NCBI GenBank assembly: GCA_009746045.1
Contig: RPFO01000985.1
Coordinates: 1 to 32,765 of the forward strand
Reading direction: 5' to 3'
DNA: 32,765 nucleotides
Source of the DNA: Mesostigma viride
Taxonomy: Eukaryota; Streptophyta; Mesostigmatophyceae; Mesostigmatales; Mesostigmataceae
The notes beneath the pieces were generated by a model. It saw only the letters and a program-made list of their open reading frames with translations, did no database searches and was not told the origin of the DNA. Within the stretch, counting starts at the first letter, position 1. Each line of letters begins with the position of its first letter. This document shows, one piece after another, positions 7,901-14,500 of this stretch. Both the position numbers and the translations under genes were made by a program.

Positions 7901-10869
7901 CGTCAGAGATTGCACAATCCATCACTAGGTGCACCGTGCCCTGGCCATGCGCAGGTGCACCGTGCCCTGGCCATGCGCAGGTGCACCGTGCCCTGGCCAT
8001 GCGCAGGTGCACAGTGCCCTGGCCATGCGCAGGTGCAACGTGCCCTTCCTTCTCTGTTTCCGTCCTTCTGCGAAAAAGCGCGATTATTTGTTCCCAGCAG
8101 CGCACAGCCCCTGCTTACCTGTTTACACATGCGTTCAAATCGAGGCGGGACATGTTGACCTGGCTGGGCTGTCGCACAGAGCTGGAGGGCGTTGCCGTGC
8201 CGTGCGCAGTGCCAGAAGGTAGGAATAGTGGATGTGGCGGGCTGTAAAGGCCCACCCACGGTGCGGTCCCTTCTTGTCCTTCCCTGCGATCTTGGTTCTG
8301 GCGTTGCCATCATCGCAGAAGCCGAGGGATAGCCAACGCCGAAACTGTTCCGACTAGCTGTTTACAGGTCCTGGAGGGGTTGGCACATAAGCCTCTGGTT
8401 CTCACATAAATCATCAAGCCCGCACACATGTTGCTCTTTGGCTGCCCGCAGGCCGGCCAGTCGGAATTTGGCAAGAAAGACGTGAGCGAGGTGAGCAGGG
8501 CCCCTGCTCTCGCATGTGTATGCCCTCTTTTGATCCCCTTTTCCCTGCAGCAATGTGTTATTTGTTTTCCGTAGAGCTTGTTTTGATGAAGGCAGCCATC
8601 AGCATGTGATTGCCTCAAGGGGGCAGGCCACATAGGAATCTCTCCAAAAAAGGCAGGGGGAGGGTCGCTAAGCCAGATTGTCCCTACGGGCATGCTCACG
8701 TGCCCGTGTGGATAGGAAGCCTTGCGGCGCACCGGCGCGATGGGCATGTTCCCGTGTGGATAGGAAGCCTTGCGGCGCACCGGCGCGATGGGCATGTTCC
8801 CGTGTGGATAGGAAGCCTTGCGGCGCACCGGCGCGATGGGCATGTTCCCGTGTGGATAGGAAGCCTTGCGGCGCACCGGCGCGATGGGCATGTTCCCGTG
8901 TGGATAGGAAGCCTTGCGGCGCACCGGCGCGATGGGCATGTTCCCGTGTGGATAGGAAGCCTTGCGGCGCACCGGCGCGATGGGCATGTTCCCGTGTGGA
9001 TAGGAAGCCTTGCGGCGCACCGGCGCGATGGGCATGTTCCCGTGTGGATAGGAAGCCTTGCGGCGCACCGGCGCGATGGGAATGTTCCCGTGTGGATAGG
9101 AAGCCTTGCGGCGCACCGGCGCGATGGGCATGTTCCCGTGTGGATAGGAAGCCTTGCGGCGCACCGGCGCGATGGGAATGTTCCCGTGTGGATAGGAAGC
9201 CTTGCGGCGCACCGGCGCGATGGGCATGTTCCCGTGTGGATAGGAAGCCTTGCGGCGCACCGGCGCGATGGGCATGTTCCCGTGTGGATAGGAAGCCTTG
9301 CGGCGCACCGGCGCGATGGGCATGTTCCCGTGTGGATAGGAAACCTTGCGGCGCACCGGCGCGATGGGCATGTTCCCGTGTGGATAGGAAGCCTTGCGGC
9401 GCACCGGCGCGATGGGAATGTTCCCGTGTGGATAGGAAGCCTTGCGGTGCACCGGCGCGATGGGCATGTTCCCGTGTGGATAGGAAGCCTTGCGGTGCAC
9501 CGGCGCGATGGGCATGTTCCCGTGTGGATAGGAAGCCTTGCGGCGCACCGGCGCGATGGGCATGTTCCCGTGTGGATAGGAAGCCTTGCGGCGCACCGGC
9601 GCGATGGGCATGTTCCCGTGTGGATAGGAAGCCTTGCGGCGCACCGGCGCGATGGGCATGATGGGCATCCAGCTGTGGGCCCCTCCCTGTCATATTTTCA
9701 TAGTAGACCTTCTTCTAGATGGCCTAGGAATAGCTCTTGCATGGATGGAGAGGCTTGGCCAGTAGTGGGCTGGAGAGGCTTGGCCAGTAGTGGGATGGAG
9801 AGGCTTGGCCAGTAGTGGGATGGAGAGGCTTGGCCAGTAGTGGGATGGAGAGGCTTGGCCAGTAGCTGCGATTCCCAAGATGAGGTATTGCACATGACGT
9901 GGACATGGAAACTCTTCCTTCACTCATCTCCCGATGTGCTTTGCAGTACCAGATTATGACCTGAACCGTAGGTATGGCTGCCATGCTGCCCTCCACATGT
10001 GTCTGTGCAAAGGTTTTTGGCAAAACGGTTTGTGGTTGCAAACCCTAGGAACGCGAGGTGGTTAGTGGTCCGGTAGTACTCGTCGCCTTTGATTCGTGAG
10101 AGCACTCAGAGCAGCATTCTCAGGTGAGCCCCCCGGTCTGTCTCTTTTCTGCCTCCTCGGTTTTCCTACCATGTTCATGCTTGCCATGAATCGCTTTCTC
10201 ATTCATGCCATGAGTCGCGTTGACCAAGTGCTTGTTCCTGGCCAAGCCACAATCTCAGTACATGCTTGGTGTGCCTGTCTCAGGGTCACGCCAAGACACA
10301 TTATCCGTACATGCGTGTAGTGCCTCTCATCCTCAGGCTGCCCGTGCTTGTGTTGTAAAACCATCATTTCTTGCGTTCTTGTGTGCCCCATCCGGGTTCC
10401 GTGCATGCCCGTGCATCGCCTGCCCTTTGGAGGCTCGCAGGAGTTTCGCAACGCCGTGTCGCGCTGCTTGGACCCATCAACGGGCGAGCGCGCCACCGCG
10501 AGGCAGCTGCTGTCGCACGCATTCTTCAAGGTGCGTCATGTAGGCTTCCTTGCGCCTTGTTCTTCAGGTTGTTTGGGCTGCCTGTAGTTTGCGCACCTGA
10601 CCAGCACCAGGCATTTTGCTTTGTTGGAGTTGTTCCAGCCTACTAGCCCTGCGTAATGCATATTTGAACCACAATACAGACAGTTCTTCTGGGTTGTGCG
10701 GGGCCTTTCTGCTGCCTTTGGCTGGCCGTCTCGCGTGCATGCCTTTCTGTGTACTTTGCCCCCCGCACAGAAAGCGCTTCCCGAGGAGCATGCCATCCCA
10801 GACTTTCTGGCCACGCTTCCGCCACTTGGCAAACGCATTGTGAGTTTACAGCAGACAGAGTCAGGGTGA
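4728..10869 (+). CDS. STE20-family kinase-like gene, probable STRAD-type pseudokinase (multi-exon)
   Basis: Supported exons: 4728-4922, 5989-6284, 6840-7066, 7815-7884, 8452-8490, 10441-10530 and 10771-10869. All internal junctions from exon 2 onward are GT-AG and phase-consistent. Domain order follows a kinase fold: degenerate glycine loop ([10 protein letters not shown], residues 32-41), VMIK with Lys56, hinge region [11 protein letters not shown], catalytic loop HGDVG, activation segment ending KPWLS, helix [14 protein letters not shown], helices [12 protein letters not shown] to LLSHAFFK, and the tail LPPLGKRI typical of OSR1-like kinases. HRD is HGD, the loop Lys and Asn are Gly and Ser, and DFG is absent (VLG in its place). 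From memory, PWLS matches metazoan STRAD (PWLSPE). I infer a catalytically weak or dead adaptor. The exon 1 to exon 2 junction is one base out of phase, so a small exon is probably missing. About 340 residues; no PF2/CCT tail is seen. Confidence 0.75.
5316..5546. repeat. (GGGC)n / (GGGT)n microsatellite in intron 1
   Basis: Nearly uninterrupted GGGC tetramers with GGC and GGGT interruptions, lying in the first intron of the pseudokinase gene. It gives Gly-Arg-Ala and Pro-Arg open frames in every register on both strands, which are shadows. The G-runs could form quadruplexes on the + strand. Confidence 0.97.
5989..6284 (+). CDS. Pseudokinase exon 2 (helix C to catalytic loop)
   Basis: The frame is closed upstream by TGA at 5976, and the only usable acceptor after it is the CTCAG ending at 5988. 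The exon encodes [10 protein letters not shown] (compare DDIRREAQTM of OSR1-like kinases), [18 protein letters not shown] and, at 6270-6284, HGDVG in place of HRDVK. The donor is GGG|GTAAGC in phase 0. Confidence 0.8.
6840..7066 (+). CDS. Pseudokinase exon 3 (activation segment)
   Basis: Acceptor CCCCCCCAG|GCG in phase 0, donor CCCAG|GTGAGG in phase 2. It begins AASIYLEA, matching the AGNILLD stretch but with Ser for Asn. A Ser/Lys-rich insert ([10 protein letters not shown]) follows. The segment then reads GMRVLGTTF, where DFG would lie, and ends [10 protein letters not shown]. Confidence 0.8.
7067..7250 (+). repeat. Diverged tandem copies of a 5' splice site
   Basis: The intron 3 donor context CCAGCACGCCCAGGTGAG (7054-7071) recurs 107 bp downstream as CTAGCACACCCAGGTGAG (7161-7178) with similar following sequence. 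Further GGTGAG sites begin at 7096, 7124 and 7203. The first donor is the one consistent with the phase of exon 4. Confidence 0.75.
7494..7795. repeat. TTGCCCC heptamer array in intron 3
   Basis: About 42 tandem copies of TTGCCCC, almost perfect, degrading to CTGCCCC and CTGCCTC at the right end. The complement GGGGCAA has regular G4 runs. The Pro-Leu-Ala-Pro-Cys reading frames across it are products of the repeat and not a gene. Confidence 0.98.
7815..7884 (+). CDS. Pseudokinase exon 4 (helix F)
   Basis: Acceptor ATACAG|T completes the split AGT codon. The exon encodes [21 protein letters not shown], the equivalent of the D-I-W-S-F-G-I helix F of kinases, including the structural Asp. Donor CCTGAG|GTGAGC, phase 0. 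Confidence 0.88.
7929..8045. repeat. 26-bp tandem repeat, about 4.5 copies, intron 4
   Basis: Unit GTGCACCGTGCCCTGGCCAT followed by GCGCAG, starting at 7929, 7955, 7981, 8007 and 8033. Each junction reads CGCAG|GTGCA, so both acceptor-like and donor-like dinucleotides recur every 26 bp. Confidence 0.95.
8452..8490 (+). CDS. Pseudokinase exon 5 (short linker)
   Basis: A 39-bp exon bounded by CCGCAG and GAG|GTGAGC, phase 0 on both sides. It encodes [13 protein letters not shown], which stands where active family members have the helix G region. The region is much shorter than usual, so either helix G is reduced or another small exon is missed. Confidence 0.6.
8702..9660. repeat. 48-bp minisatellite, about 20 copies, intron 5
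   Basis: Unit GTGTGGATAGGAAGCCTTGC plus GGCGCACCGGCGCGATGGGC plus ATGTTCCC, head to tail with almost no divergence. Variants are rare and repeated: GGGAATG for GGGCATG in a few units, GCGGTGCACC in two adjacent units, GGAAACC in one. Since 48 is divisible by three, four of the six frames stay open for over 300 codons. It lies inside an intron of the kinase-like gene, so I do not call these genes. Confidence 0.97.
9744..9870. repeat. 26-bp tandem repeat, 5 copies, intron 5
   Basis: Unit GATGGAGAGGCTTGGCCAGT followed by AGTGGG, starting at 9744, 9770, 9796, 9822 and 9848. It is unrelated in sequence to the other 26-bp array at 7929. Confidence 0.95.
10441..10530 (+). CDS. Pseudokinase exon 6 (helices H-I)
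   Basis: Acceptor GCTCGCAG, donor TTCAAG|GTGCGT, phase 0. [20 protein letters not shown] and LLSHAFFK match the classic end of the kinase domain, including the conserved Arg (GERAT compare KRPTA) that buttresses the C-lobe. This is the best-conserved exon of the gene. Confidence 0.92.
10771..10869 (+). CDS. Pseudokinase last exon
   Basis: Acceptor CCGCACAG, phase 0. It encodes [20 protein letters not shown] then [12 protein letters not shown] and TGA at 10867. [13 protein letters not shown] corresponds to the segment just after the domain in OSR1-like kinases. A GTGAGT at 10840 could act as a donor instead. I prefer read-through to the near stop because the residues after KRI still align with the family. 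Confidence 0.7.
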   Translation, partial: KALPEEHAIPDFLATLPPLGKRIVSLQQTESG

Positions 10870-11475
10870 TGGGGCATGTGATAGAAGGGTGGAGGGGTGT
10901 GCACTAGATGGTGAAAGAGGCATGCGGTGTACATGGCAGTGTGCAGTGCTGTTCGTTCAAGGGGTAGCTTTGTTTCTGGAATATTGTTTCAAGGAGAACA
11001 GCGACTGCGTTGTTGCTGGAATTCTGTTCAAGGATAATGGAGTGTCCCCTGGAGGCTGGCAAGTGAATGACGTACGATTGTTTGAGCCGCGTAGCAACGG
11101 CCTCGCGTCCTGTCCTGCCCCATGCAGCAACACAGACGCTACGTTGTGGTGGTTTGAGCCGCGTAGGAACGGCCTCGCGTCCTGTCCTGCCCCAGGCAGC
11201 AACACAGACGCTACGCTGTGGTGGTTTGAGCCGCGTAGGAACGGCCTCGCGTCCTGTCCTGCCCCACGCAGCAACACAGACGCTACGTTGTGGTGGTTTG
11301 AGCCGCGTAGGAACGGCCTCGCGTCCTGTCCTGCCCCATGCAGCAACACAGACGCTACGTTGTGGTGGTTTGAGCCGCGTAGGAACGGCCTCGCGTCCTG
11401 TCCTGCCCTAGGTAGAAACCGTGCGGGAACTTGGACAGCACAGACACTCTGTTGCTGGTATTCCTGTACACTAAA
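10870..11475 (+). other. Spacer between the two genes with a 72-bp repeat
   Basis: Between the kinase-like stop and the tentative start of the acyltransferase there is no other gene. Units TTTGAGCCGCGTAGGAACGG etc. begin at 11081, 11153, 11225, 11297 and 11369 (72-bp period, about 4.6 copies), nearly identical. The period is a multiple of three, so long open frames cross it on both strands as artefacts. Confidence 0.85.
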
Positions 11476-11526
11476 ATGCTTGAACACTTGATGTTGTTGG
11501 GCCCCCATCCCCGGCATCTAACGACG
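11476..11526 (+). CDS. Tentative first exon of the S-acyltransferase
   Basis: ATG at 11476, 17 codons (MLEHLMLLGPHPRHLTT), then a strong donor ACG|GTACGT in phase 0, as the next exon requires. Chosen because the exon at 11715 has an in-frame TGA at 11679 and no ATG. There is no homology support for these residues. Confidence 0.35.
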
Positions 11527-14500
11527 GTACGTCGCCATGGCCACGATACCATCCGGATCAACCCTAGCAGTTTTCCATTCAATCCAAGTGCAATCTATGT
11601 CATCCGTGTAATGCCCTGGAATGGGCAGTATTGACTGCTGGTTACTTCTGTCGCCTGCTCACCATCCTGCTACTGGCATGATGCCCATCCCTCCCTCCCC
11701 CGGCACACCCTCAGGCGCGGCCATCGGGCGCGTACCGCTGCTGCTGGGGCTGCGGCAAGGTGCTGGAGGTGCCCTCCGCCTCCCTCGTCTTCAAGTGCGG
11801 CTACTGCGGGGCCGTGACGGACGGCCGCACGCGCAAGCGGCAGCGGCAATCCGGCTGGTGCTGCATGTTCGCGCGCATGGGTCACGCGCTCACCGTGGGC
11901 TTTGTCGTACTGCTCACGCTGGGGATTATAGGTACGAGATGCCCATGTTGCTGTATAGGTGGGTAGGAGATGTGGATGATGTTGTTTTGTATGCTGTCGT
12001 GGGTGCGCTGGGGATATAGGTACACTAGCATTTGTTATACCACTTGTTTTGTATGCTGTCATGGGTGCGCTGGGGATATAGGTACACTAGCATTTGTTAT
12101 ACCACTATTTGTGGTATTGTTTGGTTAGTTAGCAGTGGGTGCCACTAACTGCTCATGCTGGGCACTGTAGGCGGGATCGCTTGTGTTCGGTATCGTTGGC
12201 GGGTGCCGCCCGCATGCTCTACCCTGGGTCGTTGCTGTGTGTGCTGTCTATGGTGGGCCCGTCACCAGTCACCACCCGTGCTACGTCCGTTGCTTCTTGG
12301 ATGTTGACAATGCTGTGGGTCTCGCGGAATATTTCATGCCCAAGCTACTATCGATCCCCAATCCGGTGCTCACCCACCTGTCGATGCGCCACACATTTGA
12401 ATTTGCAGCACCCATGCTCGTCTTTCTGATTGTCACCGTCACAACACACGCATATTCCATCCGAGGCTCCTTCCCTGATGTGGATGACCGGATGCATGCC
12501 ACGGTCACCTTTGGCATGGCAACAGAGACAAGAGATGGAGCTGGTGTTGGACAACCTGTTTTGGCAGAATGTCTACTCCCCATGTCCGCATGCACAACTT
12601 GTGCATGCATTCTCAACCTGTTAATCGCGCCAAACCGTTGCAGCCAAGGACTTGGCTGACGTATTCAGGCTGACTCACATCACACCCCCCTGTTCACCTG
12701 GTGGCCAATCAATTCCATACCTGTGCCCATCACGCCCACCACCACCACCACCACCACCGCCCACCCACCCCACCCCACTCCCACCAACCCATGTGTGCGA
12801 CACCAGCCTCGGGTGCTTTCCTCCTCTTCCCCCTCATCTTCCCCCAGTTCCGTGGCGCCCTCTTCTGGGTGCACGCGCTGGCCACCGGGGCACTCAGCTT
12901 CAACACACTCTTCAACTTTGTGGCGGCAGCGATGGCCGACCCAGGTGAGCGCCTCCCCCCACACACACACCTGTTGAGAGTGCTTGTGGAGGTTCATGCC
13001 GTAATAACAGGCTTGTGACCATGGATGGCTTCCACGCTTGACTGCTGCCACCACCAATCTGTCCGTACTCTGTGGATATCATCATATCATCCGCAATCAA
13101 TCCCTATACAACAAGTCACAGGAATTCTTATACAATCCGTCACCCTTACAGCGGTGCCCGCTTGCATCCGCATGTCCCACTGGCATCCGCGTGTTCCAAG
13201 TGCTCGATGGCATCTGCTGCCCGGGCTCAACGGACCTCCAGGTGCCCTGGGAATTTCTAGTCGGGAGAGCTGGTCAGGAAGTCCACTGTGTGAGTTCCCG
13301 CCGCTGACCGCAACTGGCACGTACACCTAGGAGCACTTGAAACCATGATATGGATGGCTGTGCTTGGAACAAGCCTGCTGACCTTTATGCTAGGGAACCG
13401 AGCCTCTAGTGTGTGCTGCCAGTTTCCTATTGGCTATTCTCACCATTTCACCAGTCGCATGACACACGCTTGGCCACGTACAAGACACAACCTTGTGCTT
13501 CTTGCACAAGGTGTTTCTTGCAACGGCTTGGTTTGGCATGACCTTACTGTGTCTGCGTGTCATCATGTCCCGCGCTGCTCATCCCCCGTCATGGCAGGTC
13601 AACCCGTGAGTGTTCCGTATGGCAGCACCACCGTGGTGGGCTCGCGCACGCTGGAGGACTACACGCTGTGCAAGCTGTGCTCGCAGCCCAAGCCGCCACG
13701 CGCGCACCACTGCCGTGTCTGCCAGAAGTGTGTCCTCGACATGGACCACCACTGCCCTTTTGTAAGCGACCATGCTCGTACAGACATACTTCCGTCAATA
13801 AACTATTTGGATGTATACAATCATCCCTAAAAGGAATATTTGTTCCTAGCACAAATAGTGGGACTGTTCTATGCAATATGTAATAATGCAGTACAAAATG
13901 TGACGTGAATATTTTTTAGTGAGAAGGGAAAGCACAGAAAGCTTGATCAAGGAAGACACCTATGCCCAAGAATCGTCAAGTGCCACACCACGCACACGCT
14001 GGTCATGCAGCGCCAGGGGGGCCTTGTTTGAGTGTGCCTTCAAAGCCGATGGTTTTAGTTAGACATCGCTTACGTTACCTCATCTCTGCCCCTTGGTGCA
14101 TCGGCCCGCCTTGTATCACTCCCGTGGATACGTCCCCTGCTTCCTACGTTCCGCCATCGCATCAATCGCCCACATCGTGTCCGTGTCCCTCATGAATAGT
14201 TGTCTCACTTCATACCCCTTCCTCCCATCGGTTCATTATCCTCCACACTTAATGTGCCCCTTATCTGTGCCCCTGCCTTCCTCCAATCGGTTCACGATCC
14301 TCCACACTTAATGTGCCCCTTATCTGTGCCCCTGCCTTCCTCCAATCGGTTCACGATCCTCCACACTTAATGTGCCCCTTATCTGTGCCGCTTATCTGTG
14401 CCCCTGCCTTCCTCCAATCGGTTCACGATCCTCCACACTTAATGTGCCCCTTATCTGTGCCGCTTATCTGTGCCCCTGCCTTCCTCCCATCGGTTCATTA

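Noticed and set aside
7137-8247. Pro-Leu-Ala-Pro-Cys repeat proteins on both strands
   Set aside because: Artefact of the TTGCCCC heptamer array; the real exon at 7815-7884 is only a small part of these frames.
8702-9660. CRISPR-like array
   Set aside because: Units are contiguous with no unique spacers, and the setting is a eukaryotic intron.
8310-9668. Long minus-strand open frame (452 codons, 16-residue repeats) and its plus-strand counterparts
   Set aside because: Entirely produced by the 48-bp minisatellite inside an intron of the kinase-like gene; four frames are open for the same reason.
10889-11517. Repeat-bearing frames of about 200 codons at the 72-bp array
   Set aside because: Same artefact, located between two well-supported genes.
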